A stretch of 64,000 nt of DNA, taken from positions 2,666,001 through 2,730,000 of the forward strand of contig CM033122.1 of the NCBI GenBank assembly GCA_019321725.1, read 5' to 3'. Numbering within the stretch: the first letter of the stretch is position 1; every line of letters starts with the position of its first letter. Position numbers and translations under genes: made by a program. The notes under the pieces were generated by a model, which saw only the letters and a program-made list of their open reading frames with translations, made no database searches and had not been told where the DNA came from. Positions 47,901 to 59,577 of this stretch are shown here, in pieces. This DNA comes from Paulownia fortunei. Lineage: Eukaryota; Streptophyta; Magnoliopsida; Lamiales; Paulowniaceae.

Positions 47901-50900
47901 CACATATACAGTGGAGTATGTGATGGGAAACTCTTTTGGCAGTATAAGTATGGTATTTTCTGTTTTGGTCTAACTCTTTGCAGTAAGCACTGTAATAAAT
48001 GGCATGCCTGTGCATGTCCTCACAGTAGTGCTCTAGCTGGTTCTGCATTGCATTTAGTTGTATAACTAGTCTTTCAAATATATCAGATTCTTCCAGATTT
48101 ACTATGGTGCGTGCTTATTTATTTATTTCACAAATAGCTTATGCGCATAAGATGGATTTCTTACCTGACCTAAAATGGAAGCCACAATAACATGGTTTCA
48201 ATTGTGAATCACGCATGCAGGCATTCTTCATTACCAATACAGAACCAATTAAATTTTGGGAGTTTATGTCTCTCATTCTTGAAGGTCTTGGCTATGAAAG
48301 GTATTCTTTTGTTTCAAAGCTTGTCTATCTGTATTTTGTAAGGACAAGTCCTCTGCCCCTGTCTCCAAACAGTTATTAAAATGTTTATCTTTTCTCATTT
48401 GTTCTAGTATTTCGAAAGCTTGACTCGAGCTCGATTAGTTTGCAACTCTAACTTCATCATGTTAATAGAAGTATTGGAACTTGTCCTACAGTGGTCAATT
48501 ATTACCTATCAAACTAGCAAATATTTCTGGGCATCCTCTCATTCACTTTCAATCTTGAAATGGACGCTTTGACTGGTGTCGAACCTAGGGTTGGAGGTTG
48601 ACAATACTCATATTGGTTTTATCACTGAATTTACTATTTGACAATTTTTTTGCCAGTTCGATCCTTGTTGCTTTCGGTTCTTGACTCTTTTTGCCCATCC
48701 ATGTGCAAATGCTGTTTGAGTAAATGCTTTGATATTAAGAGTCCCAATGGTTTCTATTTTTCTGTATTTCTGGGTATTTATCCTTGGGCTCTGTAACACT
48801 GTTCTGAAATGCTATTTTGCTTTGGAGAGATTCTTTCTTATTAGATTTATGTAATAAAAAAGGTATGTTATCTTTATTTCTGATCTTGTGTAGTATGCAG
48901 GCCAAAAATTAAGATTCCTGCCTCTGTTATGATGCCAATTGCACATATGGTGGAGTTGATATATAAACTTTTAGGCCCTTATGGAATGAAGGTGCCGCAG
49001 TTGACACCTTCAAGAATTCGACTCCTATCTCACAGCAGAACCTTTGATTGTTCTAAAGCAAATGAACTTCTTGGCTACACACCTGTTGTGCCACTACAGG
49101 TCTACGCATGCCCCTTAATGAGTTAACTCTATCTCTTTTGCTATAGAATACTTTGATATCAGTGGGTTGCTAGATGGAGTTCTACCATTTCAATCAAGTT
49201 CTTTAATCATGCCATCTGATTGTCTAGACTTAATTGGACTTAATTGATACTTTATGCAGTGATATGAAGTAATTTTGTTGAGGTCATGACATAAAGAGAG
49301 CCTTATTCGACTTTATTAGGTTGTTTCAAATGCATGTTTCTGGTTGTTCCCAATGCTCATTGCTTAGAGGAAAGTGTGAACCTTCTCCAGTACAGTAGAA
49401 AACACCCACCCACCCACCCAACCATGATAACACACACATAAACCTTTTGTTTGATATGTGATTTACTTTATTAACTATGTAATGCAAATGTTGCTGCCTG
49501 AGGCTTACTCACATGGAGTGATCTCAGTGTATGTGGCTTCACAAGATGTTTTAGTACATATATGATTATTTCTTCTGATGATTTCCCATGATGAACTTTT
49601 TATCTGCAGGAGGGCCTTAGAAGAACTATCGAATCATACCCACACTTGAGGGCTGATGTTCGAACTAAAAGGGATGGGCCATCTAAAGCTGAATTACTTC
49701 TTGGCAGTGGAAAAGGTGGAATCTTTTTCTTTCTACTGGAACTTTCTTCTTCCTCATTGGAATAGATTTGCACATTTTGTTAGATTCAATTTGTATGAAG
49801 CGTCATCCTTATCCAGCATTCTTGTTATTTAACCATGTGGATTGTATTTGCATCAATGTGCATGTGTGGAATCAGGATCTAACAGTGATATCTCGAAATC
49901 ATGTTTTAGCTTGAGAAATTCCAAAAGGGTGAATAAGCAATTAGCAATTATAAAAGCAGAAATAGTTTGATACCATTCAGGGCATGAGGGTTCTTGTATA
50001 TTTGGAACTTCTCTAGAAATTAATTGAAAACACAAGGATGCAGTTATGCAACTTATGATGCCATGGCTGTTGTGTAACTAAATAAAAACAAAACTGGGTT
50101 ACGGAAGTGATTATGGGGAAGTTGGGAACAATGAAGTGGAATGGTGCACGGCTCGGTTAAAAATGAAAGAAGAAAAGGGAAGTTAGGTGGGAGATTGGTG
50201 GAAGAATTTTAAAGGAAAAAAGACTCTCTTACTAATTAACTTTTTATGCATGTATGTTATTATCTTGTCTGAATGCTGTTAACCTTAGTGTTTACTTAAC
50301 CAGTATCGATATTTAGAATGTCACTTTTCTGCCTATTTTATCGTGGTTTTATTGTTGGGTGTTATTTTGCTTTTTCCTTCCTATTGCTGATGTTCTTCTT
50401 TGCTATCATGTGCTCTGGATGCTATTTTCTTAATTATTGAATTTTAGAAAATCATTTCTGCATATTTTATCATGGTTTTATTGTTGAGGGTTCTTCTTTG
50501 TTATTATGCTATTTTCTTTGTCTGAATTTTTCTTAGGTATTGGTTTTTAGAATATTATTTTCTGCATATTTATCTTGCTGTTCCTGATAAATTCTCTCTC
50601 CATACGGGCATTTTTTCGATTTGATATGACATGTAACATAATCAACAGCTGACTTTACTGTTTAACTTGGAACCTGGGATGCATTTCATAACCCCTAATC
50701 AATGATGATGACACTTGCAGTTGCTGACACACTACTGTGGAGGGATAAAAAGCAGACACTCACTGTACTGTTGATCCTGGCTGCATTTTACTTCAATTTC
50801 ATAGCAACTGGGTATACTGTCATTACTGCAGTTTCCAAGCTTCTATTAGCGGCATCGGTTTTCCTTTTCCTCCATGGCAAACTACCCCAGAAAATGTAAC

Positions 50901-53138
50901 ACGCCAACCTTTTGTTTTCTTTATACAGGATTATTGCTCATGCTAGCCTTCACCGGCTGTGCACTGAATAGTAATATTTGTTCATAAGTCTCAAAAGCCT
51001 GCAATATGTGGAAAATCATTTAAAACTTCATTAACTTAGGGGAGATTTGCATAGAAGCAGTGATAAGAATTCTCACTTCTGATTATATGTTGGTGCAGAT
51101 TGGGATATAAAATAGAAAAAATTCCAGAGTCAAAATTCCATGTCTCAGAAGCGGCATCTCACCATGTTGCTATGTCAGTGGCATCTGGGTGGAATTCTGC
51201 TGTTAGTGATTTAAAGTCACTTTGTAAAGGAAATGACTCAATGCTTTTCCTCAAGGTAATTTGTTGTTAGAGTTTTGCGGTAAAATCAGTTTGAGAGATT
51301 CATGACTAGATTGATGCCGTTTTTAATTTTTTTGAATCTGTTTCGAGAACAATCTTTTTAGACACTCAGCTTTCATCAGTTTGTCTTCTTGCAGTTTAAA
51401 TTTAAAATGAGTCCAATGTACAAATATAATGTTTATTACCTCACAATCTTCCCAACTGAATTGCACACTTGCTTGCGCGTTTGTCATGTATATTACTGTA
51501 CGGTCAAAATGAGAAAGAGCTAGCCACAATTACACGGTTGTGAGATGGTTATTTATATAAATATAAAATCAAGATGGTATTACTTTGGCCTGGTCAATAA
51601 AAAGTGCATGTTTGGAGTTTCTAATCTCCAAAGAGAAAAAAAAAGGAGAGAAATAAAAAGAGTAGAAGGACCCAGAAAAGAAAAAAAATAAAGAGAGAGT
51701 GTTTATAATGCACCTTATTCATTAATTGCAAAACGTGGACAATTCACTTGATTGTAACACAATTTTTGGGCTTATATTGTTAAAAAGCTCCATATTTCTC
51801 TTTTGTCCTTTAGCGATCTCTTTTTATTGAGGCTTTTGAGATGTTTTAAGATTTACATAAAAATTGTCAAATTTTGTATCACCAACTTCCTGGCAGTGTG
51901 GTTAGCGTGTTTCAGAAGAACTAGATGAGGGAGCTAGAAGCACTCAAAGAAATTTGATTTATTTTGACATTTAGTACATTTTGTCTGTCATGTGCATGTT
52001 ACGAGCATAAACCACAGGTCATTGCCTAAGTTGTGGTAAAAATGCTTGGATTGAAGACCAGAAGGTTGTGAAATATGAACTGGCCTCATGTTTTGTAAAA
52101 TGTCAGATGGCAGGCAGGTAACCAGTAGCTACACATGAACTTACTATATATACAGGGATGCATGCACAAATGCACATGCAATACTCATGACTAATTGATC
52201 ACCACCATGAGGGTTTATTTTTACTTTTCCTTATACAAATATGGTTCATACAATAATTAACTAGGAGAACTTCCTTGGCATGGTGAAATCCATCTTGTTT
52301 TATCCTAAAATTGAGTTTTCAAGTGAAAAAGGTTATTGGTTTAATGAGGAAACTGAATCGGCCAGAGTATCGCTTTTTAAAGTTAAAAATAGTCATTCTA
52401 TTGCCATTCTCAGAGTTGTGGCATCCATCTTGTGTCTTTTGGTTACCTATTGGACAATACCCAATGCCAGCACCATGTGATGCCCGGTGAAGCCCACTCT
52501 TGTGTTCTATAAATTGCTTGTAAGTCACTAACAAGGAGAAAGTTGCTCGTCATTTCCCAATCGCTGCAAAAAGATTTAGATGAGAAAAGGATAACAGTAG
52601 TTGTTAGTAATTTTGCTTAGTGGTCTTTGACTATGAATCTCTTATCAAATTGCATTACCTGCATTTGAATTTCTTGTCAGCTGATAGTTTTTGTATTTTT
52701 TATTTTGCTCGTGAAACAGGTTGTTCTCTCTTTATTGCTTCTCAGTATCCTTGGAGCAGTTTCGCTACATAATGCATTTGTGATAGGTATGTGCTGCATG
52801 CCTGAACATTGTGATTATTTTGTGCGTGCATATGCAGCTATGTCTATGCAGTTGAGAGCTGAACTATTCTGATTTAAAGGATTTGTATGTATATTAATTT
52901 CTGTGTGAGTACATGTTGCATGTGACTTTTATACTTTGAAGTCCTAGCTCTCATGTCGGTTGCCATTTTGCTATTTTCTTTGGACTTTGCAGGACTACCC
53001 ATTGCCTTTATTTCTTTTGTTGTGTATGAGAAAAAAGAGGAAGAGATAGATAATCTGGTCCTAAAAGTTCTCTCATTTGGATGCAAATTAAAGTCTGATG
53101 TTACTGGAAAGATTTCCAACTCAAAGAAACAGCAATAA
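44997..53138 (+). CDS. 3BETAHSD/D2: Sterol 3beta-hydroxysteroid dehydrogenase/decarboxylase with reticulon domain
   Basis: Twelve GT-AG exons join in frame: 44997-45228, 46014-46103, 46243-46376, 46703-46873, 47199-47324, 48221-48300, 48901-49099, 49610-49715, 50721-50895, 51099-51255, 52720-52786 and 52993-53138, giving 560 residues. The N-terminal NAD-binding short-chain dehydrogenase begins WCVVTGGRGFAARHL, with catalytic Tyr157 and Lys161 in DSYSATKAEGE. It removes the C4 carboxyl carbon while oxidising the 3-hydroxyl in plant sterol C4-demethylation at the ER. From about residue 380 (ADTLLWRDKKQT) a reticulon-homology region follows, with two long hydrophobic hairpins that shape or anchor to the ER, ending in KKQQ. 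The layout matches Arabidopsis At2g26260. ATG 44997 is used because it opens directly into the conserved ERWCVVTGG start. Confidence 0.97.
49405..49419 (-). other. G-quadruplex motif (GGGT)n in intron 7
   Basis: CCCACCCACCCACCC on the plus strand gives four GGG runs with single-T loops on the minus strand, the template strand of the sterol dehydrogenase gene. Confidence 0.85.
50311..50590 (+). repeat. Three degenerate tandem copies in intron 8
   Basis: Copies starting near 50311, 50451 and 50544 share TTTAGAAT/A, TTTCTGCATATTTTAT and TGGTTTTATTGTTG phrases. Unit length is about 95-140 bases. Confidence 0.65.
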
Positions 53139-53379
53139 TTGGTAGAGTGGCATAAGGATAAATTCATTTTCTTCATATCTTGGGGCCAATTGATTGCTGT
53201 CTGATTTTTTCTACCTTGGTATTGAGTGCTTCACCATCATCTCCAGTTAAAGGGATACGTGCAAAATGAGGTGGTGTATTTGCTGATACATTTCCTTCTG
53301 TTGGTTTTTGGACAATGGCGAGAGCACCATGTATTCTAACATTGGGATTGCAGTTGACACGACTGTCTTGAATTTGTAA

Positions 53380-53409
53380 CCCAACACCCCCAACCCCCAC
53401 CCAACCCCC
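53380..53409 (-). other. G-quadruplex motif
   Basis: Five C runs of three to five bases (plus strand) separated by one to four bases. G-rich on the minus strand. About 245 bases after the sterol dehydrogenase stop codon. Confidence 0.75.
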
Positions 53410-55230
53410 GTTGTTTTCTCCTTTTCTCCCCCGAAGTGTATCATTTACATGTGACTCACAGTTCAATTAACTGGATATATTCTTTTAGGATAAATCACTT
53501 GCTGTATCTGCGCTGTTATGCAATAGTCTTGTTGTTTGGATGGTAGTGCTCATTCAGTTGTTTAACTTGCCTTGTGTTTTTTATTTGAACCTTCAATAAT
53601 ATCCATTCCCTGTCCAGTCCAATCACCTTTCCCTTAAAATGCCTTTTGCCACCCCATACTATTTGAAGGTGCAAGTGTATTGGAAATTTGCTTGATCTAT
53701 CCTTTCTGAAAATAATAGTGGACCACACTTCACAAGCTTGACATTGAAAGACAAAGATTTAGCACTTCCTCCACAGGAGTTGTGGTAACTTCATTCTCAT
53801 GGTTCTGCTTTTTAAGTGCCTTTGCGTTTTAACCCAATATTCTTTCTTGGAATTTGGCAGGTCAATTTAGTTTCTTCCTCCATTAATGACCGACTAGACT
53901 CTCTTATCTTCACCAAATCACTTTATTCCAATGTACCTCATAGCCTGTACAAGTAGGCTTTGCCTCAGCCACAATGCAAGTAATACTGGTTGCATAATGT
54001 GTTACACCTTTAGATTCCAGAATGCAATAATGCTGAAATCAATTGGTGGAGGTTGGTCAAGGAATATCACAGATAATGGTGCGCCACTAACATCAGGCAT
54101 ACCTGTATTCATTTACCTATTGCTGCTAGTTATCATTGCCAATTGACTTGCATTATTCATTTCAAATTTTATTTCTATATTTGTAGTATATAACTAGAAT
54201 CCAGATGGTTGAGCACAGATCACCTACCTGCAAACCATACTATTAGTTAGTTTGCATAAAAAAAAATTTGATTAACACAGCTTAATTTGGTCAACCGAGT
54301 TATGATTATCTTGCATGTATGATGCAAATTGGTGGCCCTGGTGGGGTACTCATTACACTCTGGTTCTTCTACCTGTTTCACCACTATGATCTTCAAAATC
54401 AAGGATAAATATTGAGAAGTGCTCACGTTGAGGCAACACAACTATTTAAGAGTAATGTACCCTATACAGGTCCCAAGGTTGAATCAAGAAAAATGGGCTT
54501 AGGAAAAGAAGGGTAATTCATCCAATTGCATGAGTAAGGAAATGATCTCATTAGGTGCAAGTGAATTATCTTGACAAAAATAATTTCTATATGGCATGCA
54601 CTCCCTTAGATTAGAGAGTGGCTACTTACCATTTTCAAACTACCTTATCAATTAGGTTAGATTATTGCTATGGGTGAATTATTTGATGTCGATGGTGTAC
54701 GCGTCACATTATAACGGTAATGATCAGAAATAATATATTTGATTTGACATAAAATTAACCAAATTGATTAGGACGCCCCCATAAAATAATGAGAAGTGGT
54801 CAACTTGAGCCCCCATTATAATTTCATATTATCTAAGGTAGGCTGTCACACTTCCAATGGGAAATTATAAATTTGGACCCCCTTTATCGCTAGCACTGTT
54901 ATGAGGTCAAAATACTGTTGAGGTTCTTATTTGCTTTTGCCACATAATCTGAAAATAATTAGGAAATGTAGCCCCCCCACCCCTGAAGAAAAAAAGAAAA
55001 GAAAAAGAGATAATGATAAAGTTGCTGTTGAGTAATGAAATGGAAAAGCCCAAAGCCCAATGAATACGAAACAGGGCTTTGAAGTTGGACCACCATTTTT
55101 GTGAGTGCGACCCGCATGGTCCTTGTTTGGCTCTAAGATTAATTGATTTCCGACGGGTATTAATAATCCTAGGAGTGACAGTCAAGGAACACTTTACCTG
55201 TCCCTGCCCTGCTTAAAACGCCCCTTAACA

Positions 55231-55270
55231 AAATAAATAAATAAATTAATTAATTAATTAATTAATTAAA
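55231..55270. repeat. Tetranucleotide microsatellite
   Basis: AAAT units change into ATTA units without interruption. Confidence 0.9.
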
Positions 55271-56495
55271 TATAAAAGAAAAGTCTAAAAAATTATATTT
55301 TTTCCTAACTTTTTAATATTGACAAATTTTCTAGATAGTAGAAATTGGTAATTATTTGTCGAAAAAATAAAATTGACAAAAACAAAATTTAGTTTCAACT
55401 GATAGAGATGCTACAAAATTCCATAGAAGAGCATTAAAAATTACACACAATCTCCGGATGTATAATTTATTTGTAATACATAATAAACTAAAGCAATCAA
55501 TTACCTAAATTTTCTTTTATGATCTCATGTGATAAATATTTTACCACTTTGTTGTTCCATAATTTTAGGAGAGAAGAAGGCCTAATAATAGTGAAAAAGC
55601 AGAAAAATAAACTCGTATTTAAATTTGAGGAAATTAAATTGTTGCGATCCACACAAATTCACTAATCTTGAAAAACTTATCTAAAAATAACTTGACCCAT
55701 ATTTAATTGGTTTCACCACAAATAAGCAAACATTTGTTAATGAAAAATTCGGTATTAGATCATATCGTGACAAATTAAAAATATGAGGGCTAGAATATCA
55801 AAATCAAAAAAGAGGAGGAGGGTAGAAAAGTAAATTGGTACAGAGCAGACGTTCGTTTACGGAAACAGCTTAAAACAATGGCTAAAAGCCAGTGCAAAGC
55901 GGCCATGGCGTCGGCCTTTTGCTCTGCAAATTTTAAGAGAGAAAGAGGAAAATAAAGTGATTTAAATGAATCACGCCAATTCCTCTTTTCTGAACCCCAG
56001 AAAAGCAAAAGAAAAAGAAAAGCATAGAATATAAACACAATTCACAAAGGTTTCTGCCTAATTCTTCTTCTGACTTTCTCTCACTTCATATTGCCCTGCC
56101 CATCATTCCAGAATTGTTTTAAAGTAAAGATTTGTGCTTTCTCTCCCTTCATTCTTTGCCTTTCTCTCAGTTTGTGAAAAAGATTGCATTTTTCGAAGAA
56201 ATTTCAAATTTCGTGTGTTCTCTCCGCGAAAGATGATGCATTGACCCAATTTTCCTTCCAAAAAGAAGAAAAACAAAAGCAAGAACAAAACTCCATTTAT
56301 GCTACTATACTAGGAATGTTCAAATAAGTAGTAGTAGTGGGATATTCTTTTACATATTCAAAACTTTCATTTTTCCCTCTCAAGAACTTTTCGTTCTTTC
56401 TCTGATAAATCCTACTTTATTTCTTTCCCAAAATACCTCCTTTTCCATATTGATTCTAAATTTGTTTTTTGATTTCTATTACATTACTTGATTGA

Positions 56496-59400
56496 ATGTT
56501 AGGAAAAATGGGTGGTGGTGTTGGAGGTGGGGGAGGAACAGTGGAGGTGATAACTGGCAAGGGGTGTTCAAGGCTATTTCTGGATTTTTCTTCCTCATTC
56601 AGGGGCATCCCATCGTTTTCGTTGGAGCCCTTGTCTCCTGCTTCCTCTGCCTCTGCCTCTGCAGTTTCTGAATCTCCGGTTAAAATAGTGAAATCCAACG
56701 GGCCCTTTTCTGGCCTTGTCATTTGCGTAACTGGACTATCTAAAGGTATAACAATAATTCTTTCTGAATTCTGACTTTTACATGTATATTGTGTTTGATT
56801 ATGGGTTTTATGGAATTGGTGGTGCTAGCAGTAGTTTGGGAGCATGTCCTATAGATGGATGGAATGTTAAAACAACCTAATATGCCCCATGATGGTACAA
56901 GCGAAACAATATTATTTCTGTGGTTTATTTTGTCTTTTGAAGATTTTGGCGGTGTATAAATTCATTAGGCCAGTAAATCAATTTTTCTGTGTAGTTGGTT
57001 GTCTATGTTTGCTGTAGTTAAATCATTTGATGTTGCTTCGTGATTTAGGGTTGGTTATTAATTCCAGAACAACAAATATACTAGTCTAAGATCTTAAACT
57101 GGAAATATGGACGGCTTAATTGGAGTATGGTATCACGGAAGAAGTAGTTGTCTGAGATTTAGTGTGAGATTTTTACCTATAAAGATAAAAGACTAAAGTT
57201 AGTCAACCTTGACATCTAAAGTGTACATAACCATAGTAAGTGAACTTTTGTATGAATTAGAATATTCTCCCATTTTGAAGAATTATATCTTCCTTCAAAA
57301 AAGGTTTATAGAAAAGATGTCATCTATCTGATGTGGTTGTGTATGGGTTTGAATTTGTCTTCGTGCATAAATAGTCTGTTAGCATTAATATAGATTTTAT
57401 CTTCTGCTTTCTTAATTTGATTTGAAGAAACAAGGAAACAGGTCAAGGAAGCAACAGAGAGATTGGGAGGTCAATATAGTCCTCATCTCCATCCTCAATG
57501 CACTCACTTGGTGGTTCAAATATCCTTCCTTGGTGCAGATTTTACAATTTTTATTGATTTGGTGTTAATTAGGCTCAGTAATATAACACTATTAAATTAT
57601 TTTACGAGGTAAAATCTCTTTATTATCATCAGTATAATTTGGTTACTATTGTGTTAAAGACAAGAGTTCGTTTTGGCGAATCCAATCAATTTAACTCTTT
57701 TGATAAAACGTTCAGAATGAACGCACGAATATAGTTGCAAATATATCTACTATTTTAATCTGGTTTACTAAGCCCGAGCATACTTGTGTTACTCTTAACA
57801 CTTATTTACAGCTTTCATGGACGTAAGTTTGAGCATGCTCTGAAACATGGACCAACAAATGGTCTATTTCTGGTGAAAATTGGCTGGTTCGTGGATAGCG
57901 TCAGAAGGAATGGTAATACTTACATTTTTTTGTTTTTCAGTTACTTGTGGACATAATGAAACCTTGCTGCATTTGTTGACTTTAATCCTGTTGTTTCCAG
58001 TTGGTTTTTAATACCTAATTCCATCAGTCAAATTATTGGGTTTCAATTCCGATGGTAGACCTACATTGGTGTTAAGTGAGCCTGGCGTTCGATAAAACAT
58101 TGATTTTAGTAGATGTAAAGCTATGCATGTGAATATTTTGATAGAACACTTAGATGCATGTGCATTCACTTACTCATAGAGATCTTTTGTGCCAAAGATA
58201 ATAGTTCTGACCAGTATCAGCCACTACTGAGCATTAAAAGAGACTTTCCATTTCCCATACTTGAATATTGGGAAACTATATATTGGGTAGCAAGAAAGAT
58301 TATCTACTCTGGAGCTTTGATTTGCCAGCTTTGTGCCGTTGCTGTGACCAACCACTTCTATGGAGTTGAAGATGGCTTAATGATATCATAATTCATATAG
58401 CAAATGTTAGCATGAATAAAGCATCAAGGTCTCATAGATGCAAGTGCTTTATAGATGCATTCTCCGTTTGAGTAACAGAGGGTGATAATCATTGGGTTTA
58501 TTTCAGTTAGGTTGAATGAAACGGTCTACAGCGTTAATAGCATTGGAGATAATGGTATCCCAAATGATGAATTGAAGCGGCTGGATCAGAACTCTGGTGC
58601 TGAGAATTCTTGTCTTCCTGTTGATTTGCTTAAGCATACCAAACATCCTGACATGATTGAAGCTCCCGGATTGCAGTTTTCAGAAAGGGAGACTAAAAGA
58701 CAAACTGTTTCTTCATCCTTGTCTGGTCAATCCTTTTATGTTGACGTAGATGTCCCTGCCGAACTTCGCAGTAAGGTAGACTATAATTTTCTTTGAGGCA
58801 TTGATACTTTGTTATGTATGCAGTTGATGGGATATCTATGATGCTTGTACATTTCTAAAAAATCACTGTTAAGGCATTAAATGTTTACTTCATAAAAGCT
58901 GATCCGAGTCTCCATTTCTTCACCACTGTCAATGGTCAGAGGCAATCTCTGATGGTTATGTCACCAAAAAACTCCACTTTTATGCATTAAAATGAACATA
59001 GTATCAAGTTTTTTGAGACAATTCTGTCAAATATTTCTGTTCCTAGGTTGCCAAGGCTCTCTCTGCTGAAGGTGCTACCTTAATGGATCAATGGTTTGTT
59101 GGCTGCAATGCTACTCATGTAGTATGTGAAGGACCTTCTATACAAAAATATCTGGGGCATTCGAGTAATCTTGTCACAGTAAGTGGTCCATGCCGTTTGT
59201 CATGTTGCTTATTCATCAAGTGCTCCAGGCCATTTGTCTTGCTGGTTAAATGTCTTAGATTACGACAAGGATAGTGCTTAGTATCTCAGTTGGGATTATG
59301 TTGTCACATGAATTCACCTGACTCTAGCAGAATCTAGCATTCTTATCAACTTACCCAGTGAGACCTAATATTTCGTGCTCATGATGCTATCTTTTTTTTT

Positions 59401-59538
59401 CCCTCAGCCACTATGGGTTTTGAAGTCTGCAAAAGAAAAATCTCTACAAAAACTTGTCCACTTATCAGCCGATTTGGCTAGGTATACAGGAGCAATGCTT
59501 GATACTTTCCAGCATGGTGTTTCCAAGGAGGTATGCAG

Positions 59539-59577
<39 letters not shown>

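Larger units (their letters stand above)
53139..56495. other. Intergenic between sterol dehydrogenase and BRCT genes
   Basis: It holds a G-quadruplex motif at 53380-53409 and an (AAAT)/(TTAA) simple repeat at 55231-55270. The stretch from about 55,850 to 56,495 is pyrimidine- and purine-patterned and likely contains the BRCT gene promoter and leader. No gene recognised. Confidence 0.5.

Noticed and set aside
57520..57540. GT-AG splice using the GTGCAG after TTCCTTG in the BRCT gene
   Set aside because: Joining it to the next acceptor gives a stop codon a few residues into exon 3 and loses the conserved FHGRKFEHAL.
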